Source: Rhodococcus sp. 14-1411-2a
GTDB taxonomy: Bacteria; Actinomycetota; Actinomycetes; Mycobacteriales; Mycobacteriaceae
Length of the DNA: 64,000 nucleotides
Direction of reading: 5' to 3'
NCBI RefSeq assembly: GCF_002259485.1
Contig: NZ_NPGA01000009.1
Span: 62,001 to 126,000, forward strand
The notes beneath the pieces are model-generated. The model saw nothing but the letters and a program-made list of their open reading frames with translations, made no database searches and was not told where the DNA came from. This document shows positions 7,016 to 15,217 of this stretch, one piece after another. Made by a program: the position numbers and the translations under genes. How positions within the stretch are numbered: position 1 is the first letter of the stretch; every line of letters begins with the position of its first letter.

Positions 7016-8146
7016 GGTGGGTCTCACTTTCCATGGATGAATGGGACGAACTGGCGGTATTGCGGGTATGGGATGTCATGCACGCCTTGGAACCGACGGA
7101 TGAGTCGCACCCTGTAGAAGGGTTGGATGTATTGCAGGTAAAGGGCACGAAACGCGAGTCGCGTGCCATAGGCGAAATGCATGCCACAGGGGTATGAGAA
7201 GCGTTTACTACCAACACATCCCAAGCTCGACTCGCATCCTTTGTGGGCAATGGAGGTGTAACCACCGCAGGACGTATGACGCCCGTCGCCAGCGAGTCAT
7301 CTGAGGCACTCTTTGCGGGTAATTCTGGTACGTCAGTTCTGCGGAACGCCGCCGCACCGCTAGCGGGAACGGCCTGCACCGGCGAACTGCCGCGCTTGAG
7401 CTGAAGTAGCCAAATATGTTGCTCTGTTTGGATCTTCACGGAATCGACGTGCACAACGGATTTGAGTAAGCGAGCGGCGTGGACTGAAAGATCGAGGCCT
7501 GAATGACGGTTCGTCATGCCGGACAACTTGGTCATGTCAGCACTGCAGATGGGTCGAGAGCTCAACTGGTACCTCCATAGTGGTGACGTATGAAAGACAA
7601 GGGACTTCGTTCGTTCCCTCCGGACCCCCCATGGCCCCTCAGCCAATTTCCGCACCCACGTTGTCCGCTCCACGCCCGATAGCCCCGCGCCTCGATGGGC
7701 GCGCGGCTAATCGGTATCGCCACCCGTTCAATGATCAGTCGAGCTGGTGGTGCCTCGGGGCCGGTCTCCGAGGATTTACAAAGGGTGCACAGGCCGGCGG
7801 CAGGCTGGTGTTACGTCGGGCTCTGCCAGAAAACGACGCTGCTGCGGCACATCAGGCCTTGCTAGGAAGTCCCGTAGCCAAGGCTTGTGCGGCACGAGCA
7901 GAAGAACTCGACCGCGCTGTCGCGGGTCGAAACATGCGTCATCGCCCGCTCGGTCCCTGACCGAAATCGAGGGCGGAGAACGGTGACTCGGCGAAATGTC
8001 TTGAATGACTTATCAAGACGCTCTATGATCGGTGGCGAAGCTCCTTCCTCACGGGTTGTGGTTTCGACGCCCTCGGCCTCGGTGCTGGTAACACTGAGAT
8101 TTTCCGGGGGCGTTTCAGTTTCCTGAGGGACAGTTGGCTCTCGGCC
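7016..8146. other. 1.1-kb gene-poor region upstream of parA
   Basis: No confident gene. Its right half carries a weak rightward frame (7631-7960, listed separately). Near parA, two 12-bp direct repeats differ at one base: GTATTGCGGGTA (7057-7068) and GTATTGCAGGTA (7129-7140). Placed upstream of parA, they could be part of a partition site or promoter control. Leftward frames across 6966-7673 lack a plausible start and have odd composition. The region could be a remnant of deleted genes or hold the origin of transfer. Confidence 0.4.
7631..7960 (+). CDS. Weakly supported hypothetical protein (109 aa)
   Basis: An open frame with a Pro/Ala-rich start (MAPQPISAPTLSAPRPIAPR) and a more protein-like second half (GLRGFTKGAQAGGRLVLRRA, then an Ala-rich helix). 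There is no ribosome binding site before the ATG at 7631. It may be a remnant of a larger gene. Kept at low confidence. Confidence 0.22.
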   Translation: MAPQPISAPTLSAPRPIAPRLDGRAANRYRHPFNDQSSWWCLGAGLRGFTKGAQAGGRLVLRRALPENDAAAAHQALLGSPVAKACAARAEELDRAVAGRNMRHRPLGP

Positions 8147-8344
8147 TCACGCGACGCCTGAGCTGGCGTCGGATTGCGCCTCGAGACCTTCGATGTACTC
8201 ATCGATGGCCGTATCCGGGATCAGCCGGCGCTTGCCGACCTTCACGCTCCGGATTTCCCCGGACGCGATCTTGTTGAAGAAGTTGGAACGTCCAAGTCCC
8301 GTGCAAGCCATAGCCTCCGGGACAGACAGCAACCGTCTGGGCAT
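8147..8344 (-). CDS. xis: Excisionase-like HTH protein
   Basis: A protein of 65 residues from the ATG at 8344, with GGAGGT 7 bases upstream. The sequence LLSVPEAMACTGLGRSNFFN, then SGEIRSVKVGKRRLIPDTAI, is the winged-HTH (HTH_17, MerR-like) fold found in actinobacterial excisionases and plasmid DNA-binding proteins. It would bend the attachment site and push the integrase toward excision. It is divergent from the HTH regulator and near the integrase, which fits this job. The frame extends upstream to 8653, but only this start is well supported. Confidence 0.8.
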   Translation of the reverse strand: MPRRLLSVPEAMACTGLGRSNFFNKIASGEIRSVKVGKRRLIPDTAIDEYIEGLEAQSDASSGVA

Positions 8345-8454
8345 CTTCAGCACCTCCACTGAATTGTGTAGTAGCGCCACATCTTGCAGGACATTTCCGG
8401 TCAGTCCACGTGGTTCCACCACAGAGTAACAAGTACGTAGCCATCCCACAACGG

Positions 8455-8467
8455 GGAGACAATCTCC
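8455..8467. promoter_or_regulatory. Inverted repeat in the xis/regulator divergent promoter
   Basis: GGAGA-CAA-TCTCC is a perfect inverted repeat 16 bases before the ATG of the HTH regulator (8484), in the 139-bp gap between two divergent genes. It is a candidate operator for the neighbouring HTH regulator, which could then control both excision and its own gene. Confidence 0.4.
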
Positions 8468-8483
8468 GCTAGACTGCGTAACC

Positions 8484-9116
8484 ATGACGCAGTCGTGGGC
8501 GGAATCAATCGTTGCCCGGGTCGCCTCGGAAGTGCGCCGACTCCGAGGTAAAGACCACTCCGCTCTGTCCGCAGCAAAGCTTGCCGACAGGACGGTTGAC
8601 TTCGGGTGGGGGATCTCGCGATCTGTAGTCGCGGACCTGGAGACCGGACGCAAGAAGAGCTTGGACGTCTCGGAACTCTTGATTCTAGCTGCGGCACTGG
8701 GAGTCTCACCAGCGCAACTGGTCTATCCGGACCTCCCCAAAGGAAGAGTCGAGGTCCTCCCAGGGCTGCAACAGGAGTCTCACGATGCCCTTCGCTGGTT
8801 CAGCGGGGAGGCCGGGCTGATGCGGCCGAGCTCCGACTGGTCCGAGGAGGAATCCGACGCTCCTTTCGAGATGTGGGTACGTGACACCTTCGACCCGAAG
8901 AACGATCGCGTTGGAGTCACTCGTGAATGGCTCGATGCGTTGAAGGCGATGCGGCGCGCCCGGGTGCAGCTCCGAAACGGATTGTCCAAGAGAGAATCCA
9001 CCGAACATATCGAGTCGATGCAGTATCTGTACGAGGATGCTCGACGGCGTTCGGAAGAGCTCTTCAGACGTATGACTGAACTGGGCATGAACACGCAGGA
9101 CGAAGAGGATGGCTAG
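8484..9116 (+). CDS. XRE-like HTH regulator of the element
   Basis: A protein of 210 residues. The first 80 have an HTH of the XRE type: ARVASEVRRLRGKDHSALSA, then AAKLADRT, then GISRSVVADLETGRKKSLDV and LLILAAALGVSPAQLVYPD, which is the usual XRE helix 5. The rest is a helical, charged region without a known domain, possibly for oligomerisation or sensing. The stop overlaps the integrase start by 8 bases, so the two are co-expressed. It probably represses excision or transfer functions from the divergent promoter. Confidence 0.82.
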   Translation: MTQSWAESIVARVASEVRRLRGKDHSALSAAKLADRTVDFGWGISRSVVADLETGRKKSLDVSELLILAAALGVSPAQLVYPDLPKGRVEVLPGLQQESHDALRWFSGEAGLMRPSSDWSEEESDAPFEMWVRDTFDPKNDRVGVTREWLDALKAMRRARVQLRNGLSKRESTEHIESMQYLYEDARRRSEELFRRMTELGMNTQDEEDG

Positions 9117-10323
9117 GCAGCAACTGCCGCCACAGATCAAGAAGATTTACGTCACCAATCGGTCTACCGGCAGTACCGAGTTGCGGTATCAAATGACGGT
9201 CGACGCTGGTGGTGCCGACGCCACCGGCACCCGGGCATCGAAGCGAACGCAGTTGCGTCGTCGGTTTCTTACGGAGAAGGACGCTCGCGCAGCCCTCTCC
9301 AAGGTGCTCGAGGAAGTCTCGAAGGGGACGTTCGTTCCCTCCTCGACCACCACGATCGAAGAGGCTTGCGCTGAGTGGCTTGCCGGACGACGCGTACGTG
9401 AGTCCACAAAAGCCGCGTATACCCATGCCCTTCAACCGCTGCGCGATACTTACGGCGGGCTAGCGGTGCAGAAGTTGACCAAAGGTCACTTGGACGCCCT
9501 GGTGAACGATCTACTGGCCGGCAGCTCGGTCAAACCCGATGGCCAACTGCGACGTCCGTGGAAGGCCACTTCGATCAATCCGATGCTCAACCTTGTAAGC
9601 GCAGTCCTCACCGGGCTGATGCGAGAAGGGCGATTGGTACGAGACGTTGCCGCGCTCGTCGACCGAGCGCCCCGTGTGAACGTCGAGATGCAGACATTCA
9701 CGGAAGACGAAGTGCAACGCCTCCTGGAAGCATCGACGGCCGACCGGAACGGGCACGCCTGGTTGCTTGCGCTGAGCGGCCTAAGACGCGGTGAACTGTG
9801 CGGGCTTAGGTGGAACGATGTCGATCTTCACGCCGGCAGTCTGACAATCAACAACACGCGAGTCTCGGTCAATGGACGCGTCGTCGAGGGTCCGCCGAAG
9901 ACAGAAAAGTCCAAGCGCACGCTCCCCCTCACGCCAGCCCTCAAATCCGCACTCGAAACTGCGCACCACTTGCAGGGTGTGGAACGAAAGAGTTCGAGCT
10001 ACGTCGGCCCCGGCACCTACGTCGTGTCCGACGCTGTCGGGCGACCATTTCATCCCGATACGGTCAGCGACTATTGGCGCAGGCTATGCATCAACAGCAA
10101 GGTGTCCGACATACGCCTCCACGACGCGCGTCACACGTGCGGGACTCTGCTGCACCTTCAAGGTGTGCCTATTGCCGTGATCTCGGCATGGCTGGGGCAT
10201 TCGGACAACGCCTTCACGATGCGCACCTATGTCCACTCCCAGAACCACGCGCTACTGGGCGCGGCCGACACTCTGCAGTCACTCGTCCGACGTCGCGACG
10301 AGCCATCCGACGATGCGAGTTGA
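9109..10323 (+). CDS. int: Tyrosine recombinase (integrase)
   Basis: A protein of 404 residues, full length for an actinobacterial phage/ICE integrase. An N-terminal arm-binding segment precedes a SAM-like core-binding domain (about 80-185), then the catalytic domain. Catalytic residues are visible: R226 (LSGLRRGEL), H338 and R341 (HDARHT), H364 (LGHS) and the nucleophile Y374 (TYVH). It would cut and join the element's attachment site with the one in the tRNA. The gene starts inside the end of the HTH regulator gene and ends 165 bp from the 3' end of tRNA-Thr, which fits site-specific integration there. Confidence 0.95.
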   Translation: MARQQLPPQIKKIYVTNRSTGSTELRYQMTVDAGGADATGTRASKRTQLRRRFLTEKDARAALSKVLEEVSKGTFVPSSTTTIEEACAEWLAGRRVRESTKAAYTHALQPLRDTYGGLAVQKLTKGHLDALVNDLLAGSSVKPDGQLRRPWKATSINPMLNLVSAVLTGLMREGRLVRDVAALVDRAPRVNVEMQTFTEDEVQRLLEASTADRNGHAWLLALSGLRRGELCGLRWNDVDLHAGSLTINNTRVSVNGRVVEGPPKTEKSKRTLPLTPALKSALETAHHLQGVERKSSSYVGPGTYVVSDAVGRPFHPDTVSDYWRRLCINSKVSDIRLHDARHTCGTLLHLQGVPIAVISAWLGHSDNAFTMRTYVHSQNHALLGAADTLQSLVRRRDEPSDDAS

Positions 10324-10487
10324 CCGGCGTTCGTCCGCGACCGTCCACCAAGGAGTAGACGGACTCACCAGGCGCTGTTCCGACGAGTTTTGAAGCACTT
10401 GTGACATTCTGTGACACCGAGCTCGCCTAATCGGCAATGAATCTCATTAGAGATAACGCAAAAGGCCTGATCAGACCCTATTTTTGA

Positions 10488-10562
10488 TGGAGCCTCCTAA
10501 CGGGATTGAACCGTTGACCGCTCGCTTACAAGGCGAGTGCTCTACCGCTGAGCTAAGGAGGC
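10488..10562 (-). tRNA. tRNA-Thr (anticodon TGT)
   Basis: A 75-base cloverleaf. The acceptor arms are GCCTCCT and AGGAGGC with an encoded CCA. The D arm is GCTC-AGCGGTA-GAGC, the anticodon arm CTCGC-CTTGTAA-GCGAG, and the T arm AACGG-TTCAATC-CCGTT. The anticodon TGT reads ACA (Thr). Its 3' end faces the integrase, as expected if the 3' half serves as the attachment core and is restored on integration. Confidence 0.95.
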
Positions 10563-10654
10563 AGTGAAGCGAAGCCAGCATATCCGTTCATCGGACGCTC
10601 AGTAACAACAGGTACCTTGTCCGTGGATCACCCCAGCAACGTGTAAAGACGGTC

Positions 10655-12118
10655 ATGACTTTCCTGCAAGACCTGACGGCTTCGCTGAGCCGTCTCACCG
10701 GTGAGCGTCGGGCCACCATCGATACGCCGACCGCAGCACCGTCGCCCCTACGTCCGATCGATCTGACCGACGATGCGTCGGTTGCGGAGGTGCTGGACCT
10801 CGCGGTTCGCGTCGGCGAAGTGCTGTTGGCCTCGGGCACGGCAGCGATGGATACGGCGACTCAGGTGCAGTACATCGCCGCGACGTACGGCCTCGCGCGA
10901 TGCGATGTCGATGTCACGTACAACTCGATCACCCTCAGTGCTCACCGGGGCCCGACGCGTCCTCCGGCGTCGACGATGCGCATCGTGCATTACCGCTCGA
11001 TGGACTTCACGCGGCTGGCCGAGGTCGACCGCCTCATTCGCGCCGTGCGCGTCAAGATGGTGCCGCCGAGCGCGGCGCTCGAGCGGCTCGACGAGATCAC
11101 CAAGGCTCCGCACCCGTACAACCGGTGGATTGCGACGCTGGCGTGGTCGGGCATGGCCGCTGCCATCAGTGTGTTGCTCGGCGGTGGCGCGTTGGTGGCT
11201 GTGGTCAGCTTTCTGACGACGATGGTGATCGACCGCATCGGACGCGTCCTCAACCGTGCGGGCCTGCCGTTCTTCTTCCAACAGGTTGTCGGCGGCTTCG
11301 TGGCGGCGACACCGGCGATCACGCTCTACAACTTCCAGGACCAGCTGAACATCAGTATCTCGCCGTCGCAGATCATCGCGGCCGGGGTAATCGTGCTGCT
11401 CTCGGGGCTCTCGCTCGTCGGTTCGGTACAGGATGCGATCACCGGTGCCCCGATCACGGCGGTGTCGAGATTCTTCGAAGTGTTGATGATGACCGGCGGC
11501 ATCATCGCAGGCGTCGCGACGTCTCTGCGGTTGGCCGCGCTGATCGGCAGCGATCTGCCGCAGATCAGCAACCTGGCCCCACCGGACATCCTGCAGGTCC
11601 CCACCAAGGTGATCGCCGGCGCAGCAGCGTCGCTGTTCTATGCACTGGCCTGCTACGCCGAGCGTCGTGCGTTGACGGCTGCCTTCATGGGCGGCTTCGC
11701 GGGCTCGCTGGTGTATCTGCTCTCGCAGACGCTCAACGTGGGGCCGATCATCGCCTCGGCCATCGCTGCCACCGTCGTCGGATTCGCGGGTGGTCTGTTG
11801 GCTCGTCGTGCGCTGATTCCACCGTTGATCGTCGCCGTCGCGGGCATCACTCCCCTGCTCCCCGGCCTGGCGCTGTACCGCGGTCTGTACGCGATCCTCA
11901 ACGACCAGCTACTGCTCGGCATCAGCTCGTTGTTCGCCGCGTTCGGCGTCGGCTGCGGCCTGGCCGCCGGTGTGACTTTGGGTGAATGGGGTGCCCGCAC
12001 CCTGCGTCGACCACGCATCATCGCGCGCACGGAAGAACTACTGCGCCCGACGCTTCGCCGCACAGAAGAACCGCGCCGACCGACTGTTCGTCGGCGGCGC
12101 GGTACGAGTCCTTCGTAA
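10655..12118 (+). CDS. thrE: ThrE-type threonine/serine exporter
   Basis: A protein of 487 residues. The N-terminal soluble domain of about 150 residues (VLDLAVRVGEVLLASGTAAM, then CDVDVTYNSITLSAHRGPTR) is the ThrE/DUF1212 cytoplasmic domain. About ten membrane helices follow from residue 165 on, ending in a basic tail. The family exports Thr and Ser driven by the proton gradient; it was defined in Corynebacterium glutamicum. Fusion of the two halves in one chain is the corynebacterial arrangement. Its place beside tRNA-Thr is probably chance. It converges on the MbtH gene with an 10-base gap. Confidence 0.88.
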   Translation: MTFLQDLTASLSRLTGERRATIDTPTAAPSPLRPIDLTDDASVAEVLDLAVRVGEVLLASGTAAMDTATQVQYIAATYGLARCDVDVTYNSITLSAHRGPTRPPASTMRIVHYRSMDFTRLAEVDRLIRAVRVKMVPPSAALERLDEITKAPHPYNRWIATLAWSGMAAAISVLLGGGALVAVVSFLTTMVIDRIGRVLNRAGLPFFFQQVVGGFVAATPAITLYNFQDQLNISISPSQIIAAGVIVLLSGLSLVGSVQDAITGAPITAVSRFFEVLMMTGGIIAGVATSLRLAALIGSDLPQISNLAPPDILQVPTKVIAGAAASLFYALACYAERRALTAAFMGGFAGSLVYLLSQTLNVGPIIASAIAATVVGFAGGLLARRALIPPLIVAVAGITPLLPGLALYRGLYAILNDQLLLGISSLFAAFGVGCGLAAGVTLGEWGARTLRRPRIIARTEELLRPTLRRTEEPRRPTVRRRRGTSPS

Positions 12119-12128
12119 GAGGCGGAGC

Positions 12129-12389
12129 TCAGGCCTCTGTGCTGGGGGTTCCCTCAGCGGATGCGCGTGCAGCAGCGTCGGCCTCCATGGCCTCACGCAG
12201 GCTGCGCGGACGCATGTCGGTCCAGTTCTTCTCGACGTACTCCAAGCACGCGGCGCGGGTGTCTTCACCGAAGACGACACGCCATCCCTGAGGGACCTCG
12301 GAGAACGTCGGCCACAGCGAATGCTGGTCTTCGTCGTTGACCAGCACGAAGAAGCGTCCGTCTTCGTCATCGAACGGGTTGGTACTCAT
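12129..12389 (-). CDS. MbtH-family NRPS adenylation-domain cofactor
   Basis: A protein of 86 residues, slightly longer than usual because of an Ala-rich tail. The signature is intact: NPFDD (4-8), SLW with W26, PQGW with W36, and NWTDMRP with W56, the three conserved Trp residues. MbtH proteins bind and activate the adenylation domains of non-ribosomal peptide synthetases, for example in siderophore assembly. No synthetase is in the window, so this is a detached copy that may act in trans. It lies 90 bases downstream of the alpha/beta hydrolase on the same strand. Confidence 0.92.
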   Translation of the reverse strand: MSTNPFDDEDGRFFVLVNDEDQHSLWPTFSEVPQGWRVVFGEDTRAACLEYVEKNWTDMRPRSLREAMEADAAARASAEGTPSTEA

Positions 12390-12479
12390 CTCGCCTCACT
12401 CGTCGCGAACGTTTGGTTGGTAAGTCTGCACCGTGAGGTGCCACACGACCCTAGCAACGCAGGTCGAGCCGTGGTGCCG

Positions 12480-13289
12480 TCAGGCCTTCAAGAAGCCGAG
12501 CAGTTCCGCATTGACGGCCTCGGGGCGCTCGAGATATCCGTAGTGCCCGGCGTCCGCTATTTCGACGTACCGAGCACCTGGAATGGCGTCGGCCAGTTCC
12601 TTGCCCAAGTACGGCGGGATCATCCGATCGTCGGCGAATCCGACCGACAGGCACGGCACCGACACGCCGCGGTAAGCCGCAGTTCGATCGAAATCGTCCT
12701 CCATGCCCAGCTGAGCGCGCACGCCCGCGGACGGCGAGGAGGCGGAGAACTCGAACAGGTCGAGCCAGTCGCGTGCCCCGCGAGAATCACGCAACGTCGC
12801 AGGCGACAGGTTCATCACCGCTGTCACCGCAGCCGAATAGGTTCCCGGGAGCTCGACGCGCTTGTCGTACAGCGCTCGCTCGCCGTTGGCGAGAGTCTTC
12901 TGAAATTCGTCGACTCGGGCGTGGCCGGCGAGGAAGACCGCTTTGCGAACCAGGTCGGGCCTACTCAGAGCGAGCTCCTGCGCGACGCGTGAGCCCATCG
13001 ACGTTCCGACGACGTAGGCCTTCTCGTCGCCGTTGCGAACGAGTTCGATCAGGCCGGCGGTATCGGCGACCATGTCCTCCATGGTGATGCCGTGCGTGCT
13101 CTCCGACGACGGAGCCATGCCGCGATTGTCGAAAGTGCACACCCGGTAACCCGCTGCTGTGAGAGCGGGCACCTGATGCAGCTCCCACACACGGCCCGGG
13201 CTACCGGTGCCCATGATCAGAACTACCAGGTCTCCACTGCCCTTGACCTGGTAGTTCAGGTCGATGCCGTTGATCTTGGCGATAGGCAT
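12480..13289 (-). CDS. Alpha/beta hydrolase
   Basis: A protein of 269 residues from the ATG at 13289 with a strong AAGGAGA. The fold is clear: oxyanion region LIMGTGSPGR, the nucleophile elbow GTSMGS (Ser about residue 97), an acid-bearing FADDRMIPP segment and the catalytic His in DAGHYGYLE near the C-terminus. It resembles esterases, lactonases or type II thioesterases; the substrate is unknown. The next gene downstream, 90 bases away, encodes an MbtH protein, so a role in releasing peptide or acyl products is possible but unproven. Confidence 0.85.
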   Translation of the reverse strand: MPIAKINGIDLNYQVKGSGDLVVLIMGTGSPGRVWELHQVPALTAAGYRVCTFDNRGMAPSSESTHGITMEDMVADTAGLIELVRNGDEKAYVVGTSMGSRVAQELALSRPDLVRKAVFLAGHARVDEFQKTLANGERALYDKRVELPGTYSAAVTAVMNLSPATLRDSRGARDWLDLFEFSASSPSAGVRAQLGMEDDFDRTAAYRGVSVPCLSVGFADDRMIPPYLGKELADAIPGARYVEIADAGHYGYLERPEAVNAELLGFLKA

Positions 13290-13381
13290 ACGTCTCCTTA
13301 CTGCTGATTCGTCCGTCGGGGATCGTATCGTCCGACACCGACACGGGGTTACTCGAACAGCCAGTGGGTACCTGGTGTTAC

Positions 13382-13909
13382 ATGACTGACGAGAACGTAG
13401 CGGGCGAAGCACGCAAGGGATTGCTCGACGGAATCAAGGGCAAGGCCAAAGAGGTCGTGGGCGCGGTGACCGGCAACGACTCGTTGACGGCCGAGGGCCA
13501 ATTACAGGCTGCTCAGGCTCGTGAACACAAGGAGGCCCAGGCCACGGAGCGGGTCGCCGAAGCGCAGGCCACCGAAGCCGCCGAGGAACTGGCCGACGTT
13601 CGCACGTCAGCCGAAAGCCGCCGAGAGGCCGCAGAGGAGAACGCCGCGGTCACCGAGGCGCAGGCAGATCGGGTGCGTGAGACGCAGGTGGTCGCGGCCG
13701 AGCAGAACAAGCGCGAGACGATAGCGCAGGAGCGCGCTGCCGCTGAGGTCGACGCGACCGCCGAGCAGATCGAGGCCGAAGAGGACCGGCGCATCGAGCA
13801 GGCTGCCGCGGACTCCGACGAAATGGTGGCCGCACAGAAGCACCAGGAGGCGCTTCGTCAGGCCGAGGCCGATCGCAAGAAGGCCGAAGAGCTCCGCAAC
13901 CAGGCCTGA
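13382..13909 (+). CDS. CsbD-like N-terminus with long coiled coil
   Basis: A protein of 175 residues. Residues about 10-40 (LLDGIKGKAKEVVGAVTGND, then SLTAEGQLQ) match the CsbD stress-protein motif. The rest is an Ala/Glu/Arg/Lys-rich coiled coil. Starts at 13364 (GTG) and 13382 (ATG) are both open; the ATG gives the family-like N-terminus. CsbD-type proteins accumulate in general stress, with unknown function. It lies 30 bases before a second coiled-coil protein, which has its own AGGAG site, so the two probably form one operon. Confidence 0.75.
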   Translation: MTDENVAGEARKGLLDGIKGKAKEVVGAVTGNDSLTAEGQLQAAQAREHKEAQATERVAEAQATEAAEELADVRTSAESRREAAEENAAVTEAQADRVRETQVVAAEQNKRETIAQERAAAEVDATAEQIEAEEDRRIEQAAADSDEMVAAQKHQEALRQAEADRKKAEELRNQA

Positions 13910-13939
13910 ACCACTACTGCAAAACAGGAGTTTCGTTTC

Positions 13940-14593
13940 ATGAGTGTCCTAGCCATACCGATGACCATTCTTCGCATCCAGTACAAGATCGCTCGAATTC
14001 CGTTGCAGCTCATCGAGACCAACGTAGTCGAGAAGATGAACGCGGAATCACCTGCGCGCCTGGTGTACGAGCACACGCTCGGTTCACTGGACCGTGCCGT
14101 CGGAAACCTGTTGGGAGACAAGGGACTCGCCGATCGCGGCGAAACCCTGGTCGACAGCACCGAGAACCGTGCCGAGGCAGCGCGCCTCGACGCCGAAGCT
14201 CGGGCCAAGAAGGCCGCAGCCAACGACGAACTGAAGGTGGCTCGCGAAACCGCCGAGAAGGATCGCCGCGCAGCCGACGCCGCCGCCCAGGAAGCCGCAC
14301 GTGACGCCCGCCAGGAGGCCGAGCAACGCAAGCGCGAGGCCGCTCAGGATGCCGAGCGTGAAGCCGCCGCCAAGAAGAAGAAGGCCGACGAGCAGGCCGC
14401 TGCCACCGCGAAAGCCGCAGAGGATCGCAAGAAGGCGCAGCAGGCTCAGGTCGACAAGCAGGAGAAGCTGGCCGCCGCGCCGTCCGAGGCCGAACTGGCC
14501 GAAGCCGCCGAGCGTTCCGACGAGGCCGCCGCCAAGAAGGACGAGGCGGAGCGCATCGAGAAGCTGTTCATCGCAGAGAAGAACAAGGACTGA
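13940..14593 (+). CDS. Coiled-coil protein, possible envelope or stress protein
   Basis: A protein of 217 residues. The N-terminal 45 residues are partly hydrophobic (MSVLAIPMTILRIQYKIARI) and could attach to the membrane. From residue 80 on it is an Ala/Lys/Glu/Arg-rich coiled coil like the preceding gene product. AGGAG lies 9 bases before the ATG. It forms a pair with the CsbD-like protein. Automated annotation often names such low-complexity proteins IF-2-like, which is compositional, not functional. A palindromic repeat at 14631-14722 follows. Confidence 0.65.
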   Translation: MSVLAIPMTILRIQYKIARIPLQLIETNVVEKMNAESPARLVYEHTLGSLDRAVGNLLGDKGLADRGETLVDSTENRAEAARLDAEARAKKAAANDELKVARETAEKDRRAADAAAQEAARDARQEAEQRKREAAQDAEREAAAKKKKADEQAAATAKAAEDRKKAQQAQVDKQEKLAAAPSEAELAEAAERSDEAAAKKDEAERIEKLFIAEKNKD

Positions 14594-14630
14594 CTTCGGT
14601 ACTGTCGGCGAATTACCGATCTCCGGCAGG

Positions 14631-14722
14631 ACCTCACACCCTTTTTGCCGACTGCGCGCCCCTACTCGCATCAGAGCATGGGCGCGCAGTCGTCAATTGG
14701 GGCGCGCGCTCCCCGCCCACCA
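14631..14722. repeat. Palindromic repeat family 1, copy A (terminator-like)
   Basis: ACCTCACACCC opens the copy; the core hairpin is GACTGCGCGCCC (14650-14661) with GGGCGCGCAGTC (14680-14691), a perfect 12-bp stem. It lies between convergent genes and has a T5 just before the stem. Related copies are at 55292-55371 and 56387-56458. It probably works as a bidirectional terminator. Confidence 0.7.
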
Positions 14723-14727
14723 CTTGA

Positions 14728-15216
14728 TCAATCGAGGACGCGAGCGAGAAACGCAGCAATGTTGTCTTCGACTGCCGCAGTGCGGGTCTCGACATCGAAG
14801 TCTTCCTTGAATTGACGGCCCAACGCCGGGGTCTTCTTCTTTCGCGCGTAGAGCGAGCACGCGAGGTCAGAGCAGATGTAGGTACCCACCGTGTTGCCGC
14901 GCCTGCCGGATTCGCCTGCCTTCGCGGCGGCCATCAGCGAGACGCCACCGTTCGCGTGTGTGGTGAGGCAGATACTGCACATCTGCGCTGTGCGTGGCCC
15001 ACCGACTTTGTAGCGCAACGCAATTCCACGCAGGCGATCCCCTGAAGGAACGACGATGTAGCTCCTCCCGGCAAGTTTGGGATCGACCCAACCGAAGAAG
15101 TCGAGATCGCTCCACGGCACAGCGTCGAACATCTCGGGAAGAGAGAGCCTTCCGGCGTCCCCCTTGGACGAGTTGACGAACGACGACCTGATGTCGCGTT
15201 CGGAGATCGGTTCCAT
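14728..15216 (-). CDS. FBP-type treble-clef zinc-finger protein
   Basis: A protein of 162 residues from the ATG at 15216, with GGAGG upstream. The C-terminal half has the treble-clef layout: CSICL at about 84-88, then GTYICSDLACSLY, giving two Cys pairs for zinc. This matches the FBP domain related to the C-terminal domain of EF-G-binding (FusB-like) proteins. Such proteins bind EF-G and can rescue stalled translocation, but this link is by fold only. It starts 1 base after the TetR gene's stop, so the pair is an operon and the regulator probably controls it. Confidence 0.75.
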   Translation of the reverse strand: MEPISERDIRSSFVNSSKGDAGRLSLPEMFDAVPWSDLDFFGWVDPKLAGRSYIVVPSGDRLRGIALRYKVGGPRTAQMCSICLTTHANGGVSLMAAAKAGESGRRGNTVGTYICSDLACSLYARKKKTPALGRQFKEDFDVETRTAAVEDNIAAFLARVLD

Positions 15217-15217
15217 G

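Larger units (their letters stand above)
1..10487. mobile_element. Right part of an integrated mobile element at tRNA-Thr
   Basis: The segment holds an integrase ending 165 bp from a tRNA 3' end, an Xis-like protein, an HTH regulator divergent from xis, ParA with a small partner, a DUF2637 membrane protein, a DnaB N-terminal-domain protein, an Lsr2-like protein and many short genes with ATGA overlaps. This set is typical of actinobacterial integrative conjugative elements or phage-plasmids. No conjugation ATPase (FtsK/TraB type), phage structural gene or Rep protein is visible, so the rest must lie left of the window. The right boundary is inferred from the tRNA. The left attachment copy is not in the window, as I see no second copy of the tRNA 3' segment. 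Confidence 0.75.

Noticed and set aside
6966..7673. 235-residue leftward frame across the parA upstream region
   Set aside because: Overlaps the parA start, has no start signal and odd composition; probably non-coding.
10324..10487. Search for a duplicate of the tRNA-Thr 3' end as the second attachment site
   Set aside because: No second copy was seen by eye between 1 and 10487; it should lie left of the window.
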